A DNA stretch of 64,000 nucleotides from Cryptomeria japonica (taxonomy: Eukaryota; Streptophyta; Pinopsida; Cupressales; Cupressaceae), in NCBI RefSeq assembly GCF_030272615.1, contig NC_081412.1:105966296-106030295 (forward strand), read 5' to 3'. The position numbers were made by a program, and so were the translations under genes. The notes below the pieces were generated by a model, which ran no database searches, was not told the DNA's origin, and was given only the letters and a program-made list of their open reading frames with translations. Positions 10,973-22,159 of the stretch are shown piece by piece (the first letter of the stretch is position 1; each line of letters starts with the position of its first letter).

Positions 10973-12607
10973 TGTGTAAGGGAAAAAGCGAGACTAGGCT
11001 AACATGCCCTAATCCTACCTTTTGACACACATTGTGGAATACGAAAGAGCCTAGAGGTATCACACAATTGGCTACTTCTTTTTGTGAAAGAGAGAGCCAC
11101 GAGCTACCTATTAGGGTTTTTATTCCTTTGTTGTAATTGAAAGATAAAATGATGCAAGTTCAATTCCAAACTGCAAGCATGAACTAATAACAAGATTGCA
11201 GAATTGAAGTTAAACAATGGAAAGTTGTAAACACAAGGACAAGACAAGAATGCAGATGCATACCCGGAGTTAAAATCTGAGTGGAAATGTTCAGGACGGG
11301 GGCGCAGGTGCCACAGTCCTGATTCTGCTCCTGAAACTGCACCTGAAACTGTTGTTTGGTAACCTGAAAAGCTGTCTGAAACTTGTTGTCTGACAGAAGG
11401 ACCAGGGCGCCCAACGCCCCTGTCCCAGGGACCAGGGCGCCTAGCGCCCCTGTCTTGGCAGGACCAGGGTGCCCCACGCCCTTGTCCTGGTCTTTTCCTC
11501 TGAAATTTGGTGTGAAGTTCTGTCTCAACCCGCTTCCGTCGGATCTGTAACTTGCAGCGTCATCTGAATCCTGAAACCTGCACTTATATCTGAAAAGGTA
11601 TGGTGGGCGGCTATATAGGGTTTTGCCTTAGTCAAACCCCCACTTTGGTGATTTCCACCTCCACGAATAGCCAAGTTGTATTGTAAAAGTAGTGTGTGTG
11701 CAAGATCCTAAAATGCAAGTAAGCAAACTAGAGCAACCTAGAAAGTAAACCCTAATTGCTTGTAAATGATAATGTAAATGCTCCAAATCAAGATGCAAAG
11801 AGATCTAAAGCATGAATACAAGTGATATAATGAGGCTTATGCAAAGACATGAAAACAAAATGAAATCATACCCAACCCCAAGGGAGGGGTACAAGCCAAT
11901 CTTCAGTCGGTGATCCCTTATTGCTCTTCAATGCCTTCAAAGCCCTAAATGGATGAATAAAATTGATGAATGCTTGATAGATGGATGTTGAATTTTGTTG
12001 AAGTCTTCAAAGATCTTCTCTTTCGTTGCATAGAAGGTCCCTAAAAACAAAATTCTGATCCTTTCAAATGAAGAAAGAGAGCTCTTATATATGAAACCCT
12101 AGGTCTTAATTTCAACTTTTGGCCGACCTAGAGATTGAATCTCCCACCAATTTCTTGGGGATAAGCTTTATTTTATGATTGGATCGCGCTCCTAAAATTT
12201 TGGGAAAAATGTCCGGGACCGTGTGCACTCCGGGCACCCTGGTCCCGACAAATTTTCACCAAATTTTCAGAACCGTTGAATATGATGATTTTAGAGAGAA
12301 TCCTGAAGTTACAGTTTCGAGATGTTTTGACCCCCGAAATCAAGCCCCCAAGTTCAAAATAGGACCTAATTAGGGTTTTTGATTAAATGATGTATTGGAG
12401 GAATAAAATGAAAGGGGCACACTTTAATGAAAGGGCCCAACTTTATGATGTGGAAGATGATGAAATAGAACCTTAGACCTAATTAATTTGATTAATTAAG
12501 TGCTAAAGGGGAAATGCAATGCAAAATGCAAAATGCACCAAGGCGGGTGCTAAACTAGGTGTGAAATTGTACTGCTTTAGCAAGTGCATACAATTTACGA
12601 CGTTACA
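10973..12607 (-). repeat. Gypsy 3' LTR
   Basis: It is the partner of 22160-23796 over its full length. In the element's sense it starts TGTAACGTC and ends CTTACACA. Confidence 0.9.
11399..11490. repeat. GC-rich triplicate inside the gypsy LTR
   Basis: Three ~30-base units begin ggaccaggg(c/t)gcc and end in gcccctgtc or a close variant. The same three units occur in the other LTR. The core is the reverse complement, bar one base, of the minisatellite core at 13372-13580. Confidence 0.8.
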
Positions 12608-12625
12608 TTTAGCCCCCACTTTAGC
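12608..12625 (-). other. Polypurine tract
   Basis: In the sense of the element the bases just before the 3' LTR are AAAGTGGGGGCTAAA, the expected plus-strand priming site. Confidence 0.8.
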
Positions 12626-13222
12626 GGTCATATGAGTACTACATGCATATGCAAGCTAAAGTACAGGAAAGTAAACATTATTTGAAAAAGGATATATCCA
12701 TAAGTCCGTCGAACAAAGCCCCCAGCGGTATCTGCTGTACACAGTTAGGAACTGCACCCTACAAAACACATGTTAGATCACAAAATCACCTAATGCTTAC
12801 TAAGGAAAGTTATGAAATTCGTGAGTAGCTATATGCCTCCCCTATTTCGACTTGCTTATTAGGGAGGTGAAACAGGATAGCATGTTTACTTACGACAAAT
12901 TGTGTGAGAGATTATTGATGAGAGATGTTCACTAAAGAGACTTCATCAGAGCACTTTTTGGAACATCTAGGGAGTAAGGGAACAAAAATACGATTCCTAC
13001 GCAACAAACGGTTCAAAAATCACATCTCCCAAACCCAAGTTATGATGAAATGAGTGATAGAGGAAAATTAGGGTTTTGAAATCAAAGGTAAAGGAATGAA
13101 AGTATATACCTCAAAAGTGACTATTGCATTTGTCACTTTGTTGATTTCTGAGTATTATTCATTGCAGTGGAGCCCACATAGCCATCATCGTGCCTTCACG
13201 ACGACCAGAGTGTCCCACGAGG
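12626..13222. other. Non-coding spacer upstream of the PMD gene
   Basis: This lies between the 3' LTR and the antisense gene. It should hold the promoter of that gene, but I see no convincing element in it. Confidence 0.4.
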
Positions 13223-13270
13223 ATGGAGATCATGCGACAGGCCGTGATCGGCAACGAGCCACTAGACGAG

Positions 13271-13692
13271 GTGAGTTGACTAAACTTTGACTTTGACTTT
13301 CTGCATTTCTGTTGACTTTGAGTTTCTGTGATCGAATGCAGGCCCTAGAATCTGACCCTGGGTCCCACCCAGGGCACCATGGTCCTATCAGGGCGCCATG
13401 GTCCCTGAAGGGCACCATGGTCCTCTCAGGGCGCCATGGTCCTTGAAGGGCGCCATGGTCCTCTCAGGGCGCCATGGTCCCTGAAGGGCGCCATGGTCCT
13501 CTCAGGGCGCCATGGTCCCTAAAGGGCACCATGGTCCCTGAAGGGCACCATGGTCCTCCGAGGGTGCCATGGTCCCAATTAGGACTTGGCAAGGGGTGTC
13601 AGGGTTAGCTTTCGATGTTCGACAGTTTTCATTTTTCACATAGATGATTTTGATGATTGAGTACTGATTACACTGATGTTTTTGTATTGCAG
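13271..13692 (+). other. Predicted intron of the PMD gene
   Basis: It starts GTGAGT and ends TTGCAG. Removing it joins phase-0 codons without a stop. It contains the 19-bp minisatellite. Confidence 0.65.
13372..13580 (+). repeat. 19-bp minisatellite, 11 units, dimeric pattern
   Basis: Eleven consecutive 19-base units begin ggg(c/t)(g/a)ccatggtcc. Their last four to six bases alternate mostly between ctctca and cctgaa types, giving a 38-base higher-order period. No unit differs in length. Each unit holds the palindrome ccatgg, often preceded by ggcg. Confidence 0.95.
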
Positions 13693-15559
13693 GGTCTCCC
13701 ATACATGAGAGAGCACACGGCGGAGCAGATTCTTCGCAGTTTGTGAGATCAGATTCCTCGGCTAACTCAGGCAAAGAGAGATACATTATCTATAGTAGGT
13801 TTGTGGTATACGATCCTCATGGCAGCCATTCGATTTCATCCTGCGATGTTGATGGCACTTATGGAGCGATGGGATCCTGACACATGTACATTCCATCTCC
13901 CAGTAGGAGAGATGATGGTTACACTTGAGGATGTGTACCGCATACTTCACCTACCTATCAGAGGAGCTACCGTGACATATGCGACCGATCGGTCAGCAGA
14001 GGACCATCAGAGAGAGCAAGTATACTGCATAGGGAGAGTCATGCCTAGTGAGACGAGAGGTCGCATCATGGTCAGTTGGCTCTTACATCCTACAGGAGAG
14101 GTGCCCCTCATAAGACGTCTTATGATTGCCATCATTGCACTAGCCGTCTGCCCTAATGGGTGAGGTACCCACATGCATGGGGGTCTCACGTGGTGCATCA
14201 AGGCTATGGAGAGACATAGGAGAGTATATGCCTGGGGTCGGAGTATGCTTGTACATCTCTATCATGACCTCGAGGAGTATGTTTTTGGATAGGGTTGTAG
14301 CTTGATGACATGCACACTTCTGCAGGTGTGGATATTTGAGCACTTCACATGCACCAGGCCTGTCGGCTATCCGATGAGTGCGACTAGCGAGCGGCCTAGG
14401 GTGTTTGCTTATCCACTTACCAGCGAGTGGAGATTTGGGGATCTACTATACTGGAGAGTGACATTTGATAGATTGACAGCTGAGGTGACAGTATGGAGAC
14501 CATATCTGCGGATGCACAGATAGGATGGAATGGAGAGGAAGCTAGCATGCTTATAGAGGAACTGCCTACTGAGAGGATGATACTCACATATCATAGTCCC
14601 ATTCTACTTTGACCGAGTACGGAGGCAGTTTGGGCTAGAGCCGTGTTTTCCAACCGATGTACCTATCTACACTCAACACTCACAAGTCCTTCCTAGACCC
14701 AGAGCAGTAGCGAGACCTATGACAGATGATATCAAGATCACAAATATAGAGGGGTCTGATCAGGATGTGGTCACTGATTATGCTGCAGATCCCAAAGCAC
14801 AGCGCAGGTATCTCTCATGGTTTGTGAGGACATACTCGGGGCCTATCTTTCCACCAGATCACCCGATAGGCCATCCAGGTCCATGGAGACATGGAGACCG
14901 AGATGAGGATCAGGGATCCAGATCAGAGGAGCTAGAGGAGGGAGAGGGTCATGAGGAGGCAGAAGATCCTGATCCACCCATAGGAGATCAGCCTAGTGCC
15001 GAGGAGGAGGAGGAGGAAGGAGAGGAGGATGACACAGATAGAGATGATGATGAGGAGAACGAGGATGCAGATGAGGACGAGGATGATGCAGAGGAGGAGG
15101 ATAGAGATGATGAGGAGGAGTCAGATGCAGCTCCCCACCATTTAGGAGATGATACCATAGCCTTGGATCCTCCTCTTATTCCCCAAAAGGGGGAACACGA
15201 GGTGATACAGAGACCTGTACCCATCGTGCACAGATCATTTGAGCGTGGGGAGCCTAGTAGTTCCCAGTCACAGATGCTACCATATCATGATCCCTACTGG
15301 CATGAGGGAGATCCAGGTATAGTAGGTGTATATTGATTGATTAATGTTTTGATGATATAAAATGGTACTAATACAAAATTTGTTCTATTGCTACAACTAA
15401 TGTACAGGAGTGGCATTCCTTGATCCAGCAAGCAGTGACAGATATTTCCATGACAGCACAGATCCCTAGTTCTTCACAGGTTGCTTATAGGCCTCAAGGG
15501 AATGTGGGTCGGCATGATGACTTGTTTTCCTCATTTCGAGTACAGGTGGAAATATGGAG

Positions 15560-15584
15560 GGAGAGAGAGAGAGAGAGTTCTATC
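15560..15584 (+). repeat. GA microsatellite causing a frameshift in the PMD gene
   Basis: A gggagagagagagagagag tract lies inside the last exon. The frame that is open before it (ending VQVEIWRER) stops soon after. The Arg/Ser-rich tail is open only in another frame. Slippage is the likely cause. Confidence 0.6.
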
Positions 15585-15801
15585 AGAGAACCTTCAGCGG
15601 GCACAGCGTGATCTAGCAGTAGCTCAGGCTGAGGCTACCTCGTATCGTGCAATCCTTATGGATAGGGATCGTAGGAGTTCCTCTCGGAGCCATTCACGGT
15701 CTATATCACGCTATACACCTATGGGTCCACCTTCACGGCCGGATCAGGAGGGAGCATCTAGTCGTCACTCTCCAGCCACTAGCCCTAGGGATAGGAGATG
15801 A

Positions 15802-16402
15802 TCTCATGATGTAGGATAGGTCACATTTTGGATGTATAGTGACCTACTTTTGTATATGAACACACGATCCACATATATATATATACATGCTTCTCTTTGT
15901 CTCAAATGTGTTATCTTTAATGCCTAAAACAATGTATATTTTGATTAAAGTTAATACATTTGGTAGATGTACATGTATGTTCTTAATTTAATTTCCATGT
16001 GATTGATTTTTCAATGCTCCATGATTAAATTGATACATGTGTGACTTAATTAAAATATTTAATCAAGTACTACATTGATGATAGAGAAGAAATATGTGTT
16101 AAGCCTAAGAATCATATAACTAATGTGATTTAATTTAAACACAACATGATACAATTCTACTTAACACATAAAGACATTGTATAATATGCCAGCATAATGG
16201 AAATGTAAATCTTTTGCAATTTACATAGATGAATTCAAGACAAACCATAGAGTAAAGAAACACGCTTGTCAAGAACAAAGCAATATAGATTAAACAAAAC
16301 ATCATTTAATTCTATTTGCTCTAACAAAGATATGCTAACATATTATCCAATTTCGAAGAACTAAAAAGAAGATAGATGAAATGAAAGATAAGGAATGAGG
16401 AA
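15802..16402. other. Non-coding spacer between PMD gene and pol 3' end
   Basis: It is AT-rich with an (at) run at about 15875-15885. It would hold the convergent 3' ends of the PMD gene and the pol gene. Confidence 0.4.
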
Positions 16403-19400
16403 TTAAGCATAGTATCTACGCAAGTGCATAGCATTTATAGGTTCTTTAAGAGGCGTACCATCTACACCCACTATTTTGTAAGCACCTGATCCATAATCTT
16501 CAATAAAAATATATGGTCCAAGCCAATTAGGACTAAATTTTCCCTTTTCTTTAGGTAAGGCATTCACATTACACTGATTCTCATAGAGAACTAAGTCACC
16601 CACTGAGAAGGAACGTTGAATAACCTTATCATTATAGCTTCGTTGTAGAGTTTTGTGATACGCTTGAATATGCTCAAGAGCATTTATACACTGTTCATCA
16701 AGCATCTCAAGCTATTGAAGTCTTTGTTCTCTATAAGAGTCATCATCTACTATACCTTTGAGAGAAACTCTAAGTGATGGAATCTCTAACTCTAAAGGCA
16801 TAATAGCATCAGCACCATAAACAAGATTATAAGGGGTGGTTCCTGTAGCAATTCGTACACTCATTTGGTAAGCCCAGAGAGCATAAATTAGCTAAGTACT
16901 CCAATCCTTACCATGTTTATTCATGGTTTTGCGAAGAATTTGTTCAATTATCTTATTGGATGATTCGGCTTGACCATTTGATTAAGGATAGTATGGTGTA
17001 GAAAATCGATGTTTGATATGATATTTCTCGAGGAATTTCTTCACGTCCTTGTTCTTAAATGATGTCCCATTATCGGATATTATAGTGGAAGGTATCCCGA
17101 ATCGAGAAATAATGTTTTCTAGAAGAAATTGACAAATCACTTCAGCAGTAGTAGAGCGAAGGGGAACAGCTTCTACCCACTTTGTAAAGTAATCTATTGT
17201 GGTTATAATGAAAGTATGTCCTTGAGATGAAGGAGGAGAGATTTTACCGATGAGATCCAACCCCCATGCAGAGAAAGGCCAAGAAGCTACATGAGAACAA
17301 AGTTCTTGGGCAGGAGCATGAATCAGATTATTGTGTTGTTGACATTGATGACATTTCTTAACAAATGAAAAAGAATCCTTCTGCATAGTTTGCCAATAAT
17401 ATCCCATACGAAGCAACCTTTGAACCAAGGATTTGCCTCCAAAATGCCCCCCACAGGCACCTGAATGCACCTCTTCAAGAGCAATAGGGATTTCCGATTT
17501 GTTAAGACAGCGAAGGAGAAGACCGTTATAACCCCTTCGGTAAAGAACATTAGAAAGATTGATATATCTAGCAGACAGCTTGCGAATTCTAGCCCTAGTG
17601 TTCCTATTGGCAGAATCAGGAAAGGTACCATCGGTCAAGTATCTTGCGATATGCGAATACCATTCATCTGAGTCTATAAAGTCACAACATGTCACCAAGC
17701 TAGAATCATCTACAATAGCTCGAGAAATAAGGTTGTGAATAACAAATTTAAGATCAACCACAGGGTCCTCTAAAGATACAAGAGAAGCCACACATGCCAT
17801 TGCGTCCGCATGTCGATTATCTTTTCGAGGAACAGGTTCCATGGTATAAGAATCAAATTTTTGTAACAAAGAGATATCAAGGTCTTTATATTGTGATAAT
17901 TTGTCTTGTTTTACTTGATACAGTCCTATTACTTGTCTTATAATCAATTGAGAATCTCCATATATATGTATGTGCTTTACATTCAAAGCCAAGGCTGCCT
18001 TTATTCCTGCTATAAGAGCCTCATACTCAGCAATGTTATTGGTACATAGGAAATTGAGACGATAAGACAAGGGAATGGATTTCTTTGTAGGAGAAATCAG
18101 AACAACACCTGCCCCCGATCCCGTACGACACTTAGAGCCATCAAAGTACAATTCCCAAGTTTCATCTTTCTCTGTACAAAGAATGAAATCATCGGGAAAA
18201 GACTCAAGGTTAGGGAAGGAGAAAGGTGAAGGGGCCTCAACTAAGTGATCGGTCAATGCTTGCCCTTTAATTAATCTTTGTGAAACAAATTTAAGGTCAA
18301 ATTCAGTTAACATCATAACCCACTTAGCTAGGCGCCCTGATAAATCAGTTTTAGAGAAAAGATGCTTCAAAGGATCAAACTTTACCATGACGCGGACTTT
18401 TGAATTTAAAAGGTAATGTCTCAATTTCTGAGTCGCAAACACCAAGGCCAAGCATTGTCTTTCTATCACAAAATATCGGGTCTCATAATCGAGTAAGGTA
18501 TGACTTATATAATAAACCGGACACTCCTTACCATCTTTATCATGTTGTGCCAATAATGCTATGAGAGCATGAGAGGAAGAAGCTGTATAAATAAGAAAGG
18601 GTTTAGAAGGTTCGACAGGTTGAAGGATAGGAGGATTAGCCAAATATACTTTTAAATCTTCAAATGCTTGCTGACAATCTTCGTTCCATTGAAAAGTGAT
18701 ATTCTTTTTGAGAAGTTGAGTAAAAGGAAAAGTACGATCCGCAAGTTGAGATATAAACCTACGAATAGCTTGAATCTTTCCTTGTAAGCTTTTGAGTTGA
18801 GACACATTTCTAGGAGGTGGCATGTTGACAATAGCATCTATTTTCTTAGTGTCCACCTCAATCCCATGATGCGAAACTATGAATCCTAATAGTTTTCCAC
18901 TATCCACACCAAAAACACATTTTCGAGGATTCAAGCGCATGTGATATTTACGAATTCTTTCAAAGATTTGACGAAGGATCTTAATATGATCTATACGGAG
19001 AATGGATTTGGCTAAAATATCATCAACATAATCTTCTAAAATCTTATGCATGTAATCATGAAAGATAAGGGTCATCGCTCATTGATAAGTTGCGCCGACG
19101 TTTTTAAGCCCAAAAGGCATCATCACCCAACAAAACGTACCCCAAGGAGTGGTGAAAGCAGTTTTGAATTGATCTTGAGGATTAATGAAGATTTGATTGT
19201 ATCCTGAAAAACCATCCATGAAGGATAACAAAGCATGTCCTGCTGTAGAATCAACTATCATGTCAATGTTTGGGAGAGGGAAATCATCTTTCAAAGAAGC
19301 CTTATTTAAATCTCAAAAGTCAGTACACATGCTTATTTTATTATCTGATTTAGCCATAGCGACAACATTTGAAATCCATGGGGAATAATCAATAGGGCGG

Positions 19401-20061
19401 ATAAATCCAGCCTCCAATAATTTTTCAATCTCAGCCTTAACAAGCAAAGCTACCTTAGGATTCATTTTTCGAATCTTTTGTTTCACAAGCTTAGCATCGG
19501 GAACTAAGACAATATTATGAGTAACAATCTTAGGATCTATACCAGGCATGTCAAAATATGTCCAAGCAAAGATCTCAGGGAATTCACGCAATAAATCTGC
19601 ATATTGTTTTTGTTCTTCTTCATCCAAGCACTTCCCAATTTTAATAACTTTTTCTTCATTGCAAGGATCCATCTTAACATCAATGGTGTCACTTATAAGA
19701 AGATTACTTTGTTGAGGAGTATCCTTTAACTGGGGGAATTCTTCCACAATCTCATCATTATCAATCTCTTTTCCAAAATAAGCTTCAGTGTTCAAACAAT
19801 AAGGAAATCCCCTATTGTGATGATAACGAGGAAGAGTATCATAGGCTCCCAAAAACTTAGCTAAAGCATCATCGGTAGGAAAGACATCCAAAGCACAGGC
19901 ACACAAAGGATCCCCATCAATATACTCAGGGTGTCTCATTGGTAGAGATGTAGAAATAACATTAACACTAATACATGGTCTTTTAGAAGCTTTAGTGCGC
20001 TTGCAAGGATTATAACCAAGTACAAAGGTCTCATCATAAAGATTATTCCCTAGAGGAACCT
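16403..20061 (-). pseudogene. Gypsy pol: RT, dual RNase H, integrase
   Basis: This encodes the reverse transcription and integration enzymes. Moving down from 20061, an N-terminal region leads to AGFIRPIDYSPWISN, the start of RT. GYNQIFINP and MPFGLKN follow, then the catalytic YVDD (19030-19019). A degenerate first RNase H (YTASSSHA replaces the acidic start) is followed by an archaeal-type RNase H with YFDGS, NNIAEYEA and YGDSQL. The integrase zinc-binding set is His537, His544, Cys575 and Cys578, counting from codon 19075. The core has GLDLIG and SDNG, and NGQAES follows after a stop. A C-terminal domain ends at 16403 (PINAMHLRRYYA). The frame is continuous from about 20061 to 16403, with in-frame stops near 19314, 19079, 16980, 16895 and 16713. 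Two of these (TGA at 19314 and 19079) sit where Arg is conserved. Confidence 0.9.
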
Positions 20062-21087
20062 TTATCCCTTGTTCGGGAGCACCACAATTCCATTATACCC
20101 ATGCTTAGCTAAAATATGAAAACCATGACCATAACGATCAGCGATTTCAGAAAGAGAAGGTGGTTTTTCATAAGACAAAGAATCAAATTCTTCAGAATTA
20201 GAGGTGTGAGGAGAAGAAGTTTGAGAAGCGGCCACAAAATTATTGTTCATAGGTTCAGGTAAGATTGATTGATTTTTAGCTTCTTCCTTCTTTTCAACTT
20301 TAAGCTCTCTAGAAGGAACCCTATATTCACCTACAAAGGTGGGATTAAAATCAAGAGATCCCCAATCGTCTTCTGCGAGAACCTTCTCAGGATCGAAAGC
20401 CTTCTCATGTGTAGATTCAAGTTGAGAAGAATCTTCTTCAGGAGCTTCAGACTCATCCAAAGAATTTTGATTATCAGAGGGTGATGATTCATCCATAGGT
20501 ATCTTGTTTAAAGAATCATCACTAGAAGAGGAAGGTTTAGAAGAACCCCCTTTGGAAGTAGACGTTTGCAAACAATCCTGAAATTTAGTATCACCTATCA
20601 AGGTATATGTCTTATTGTTATAAATAAATTTAACTTGTCTATGCAATGTAGAGGGGACAACTTGCATACTATGAATCCAAGGTCTCCCTAATAACAAGTT
20701 GTATGTTAGATTTCCCGACATAACATGGATAGGAGTAGGCAAAGTAACAGGCCCCACTGTGAGGGGTAAGGTGATAATACCTAATGAAGACTTAGCCACA
20801 TTATCAAAGCCTTGAATGGGATGAGAGTCAGGCTCAATAAGGGATGTATCCACATTCATCTTATGCAATAGATTAATGCTACACACATTAAGGCCAGAGC
20901 CATTATCTACCAGTGTTCGTCTTATAGCAATGTCATTTATGATAACCACAATCATCAAGGGATCATATTGATGTTGAATTTCACTAGTAGGCAACTCATC
21001 TTGAGTAAACACAATTTGAGCTTTAGGATTCATCACAGAGTTAACCAAAGACACTATTATTACTAGATGTATTTGGTGGAGGAACAT
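20062..21087 (-). pseudogene. Gypsy aspartic protease region
   Basis: The retropepsin signature reads LVDNGSGLNVC, with the catalytic Asp present though the usual DTGS or DSGS is changed to DNGS. It is followed by a family-typical LLGRPWIH. A Ser/Glu-rich linker leads towards RT. The frame stops at 20062 right after GIVVLPNKG. The downstream pol frame, IKVPLGNN, picks up at the same point one base out of register, so a single-base frameshift separates protease from RT. The upstream start shown is only where the frame opens. In the element it would be continuous with gag. Confidence 0.85.
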
Positions 21088-21959
21088 TCAAATCTTTCAA
21101 GGCATCTTGTAACATTCCGTGATGAGCGGAAGAAGTTTGAATCAAATCCCAAAGGGATATCTTAGTAGGGGTAGCCTTAAGTTGTTCTATGAGATCATAT
21201 TCCTTACCAAGAACTTATGAAATACGTGGAGCTTTCGGAAGAATGGGTTGAGGATTAGGAAGAGAAATTGGAGTAACAGGAGGAGGATTAGGCTGCCTAT
21301 TATTTCTAGTATGATAAGTATGGGCAACCGCATGATAACTCTCTCTAGTTAATTGCTTGGCATAACTATAAGGACTCATAGGTTTTCTTCCTTGCACAGT
21401 GATGATAGGTTTATTCGGAGTAAGAAGGGAATCATGACCATACCCTCCTTGGACAGTAAGGAGAGGTGATTTAGGAACTTGAAAGGTGGGAGAAGGATAA
21501 GCACCTTGGACTTCAAAGAGAGGCTTATTATGCTCTTTAGGTTTATCATGTTAACTAATTTAGAAGTTTTGCTCTTGTTTAAAGATTTCGATAAAGCCAC
21601 AAAGTCATCAAGAGCATCATCCAACAAAGCATGATCATATCTATTAAAAGGTTTATCTTTGATTCAAAAGGAGACATCTCTTCATAGAGGGGATCATTGA
21701 AAACAATCATGTTACTAGATTTAGTGGAAGAGTTGATAGGAATGTACCCTTGAGAGGAATCATTCGACTTATCTTTCTCATCACAATGAAATGGCATAGT
21801 AACAATATTTATGAGTCTTTGGTAAAATGAAGGTTTGGCATCTTTAGGATTCAAAAACTCATCTAAAGCTTCATCTAATTCATCTTGGCTATACTCATAA
21901 TCGACATAATTGCATACATCATCATAAATATGAACATCTTGCAAATATAAATCCAACAT
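21061..21959 (-). pseudogene. Gypsy gag remnant lacking a capsid domain
   Basis: The first frame (21959-21579, MLDLYLQDVHIYDD) is acidic. It shifts to a Pro-rich frame (VQGRKPMSPYSYAKQL, then RQPNPPPVTPISLPNP). After a stop near 21215 this leads into EYDLIEQLKATPTKIS and HHGMLQDALKDLNVP, which in this group lie just before the protease. I do not see a Retrotrans_gag capsid domain or a CCHC knuckle. Only about 200 bases separate the first Met from the LTR, so most of gag seems to be missing. Confidence 0.6.
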
Positions 21960-22018
21960 TTTGAAATAGAAGTTGCATAAACCTTAAACACACAATGCAA
22001 AGAAACAAAGAAACACAC

Positions 22019-22060
22019 TCTTTTTTTTTCTCTTTTTTTTTTTGTTTTTTTTTTTTTTGA
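22019..22060. repeat. Long T tract (A tract in element sense)
   Basis: An almost pure T run, broken by a few C and G, lies between the gag remnant and the primer site. Confidence 0.8.
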
Positions 22061-22139
22061 AAATGAAACTTAAATGAAACACACTAAATCTAGATCTAGA
22101 TCTAACAAATGCAATGCAAGAGAAAGCAATAATAAGGAT

Positions 22140-22159
22140 TCACGTCGGGTTCACCAAAA
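22140..22159 (-). other. Primer binding site of the gypsy element
   Basis: Next to the 5' LTR the element sense reads TGGTGAACCCGACGTG. It begins with the TGG expected to pair with a tRNA CCA end. I do not assign the tRNA. Confidence 0.7.

Larger units (their letters stand above)
13223..15801 (+). pseudogene. Antisense plant mobile domain (PMD) gene inside the gypsy element
   Basis: This gene runs against the element's own pol. Exon 1 (13223-13270, MEIMRQAVIGNEPLDE) ends at a consensus donor, GAG/GTGAGT. Exon 2 starts after tattgcag at 13693, in frame. It contains WDPDTCTFHLPVGEM and VTLEDVYRILHLPIRG, the recognisable core of the PMD family (PF10536 type, as in MAIN and MAIL1). LLQVWIFEHF follows, then a WR..LTAEV region and a very acidic Asp/Glu-rich stretch (about 14920-15120). 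A short second intron probably ends at the AG at 15406-15407, with its donor uncertain. The last exon is Arg/Ser-rich and ends PATSPRDRR. Exon 2 keeps one frame for over 500 codons but has several stops, for example at 14161-14163 and 14521-14523. A GA-repeat frameshift breaks the last exon. PMD proteins are linked to silencing and are known to occur in transposons. The role here is inferred. Confidence 0.8.

Noticed and set aside
13230-13786. Minus-strand open frames over the 19-bp array
   Set aside because: They come from the minisatellite and its flank. The intron reading on the plus strand explains the region better.
14988-15224. Minus-strand Ser-rich open frame
   Set aside because: It is the complement of the Asp/Glu-rich part of the PMD gene on the plus strand.
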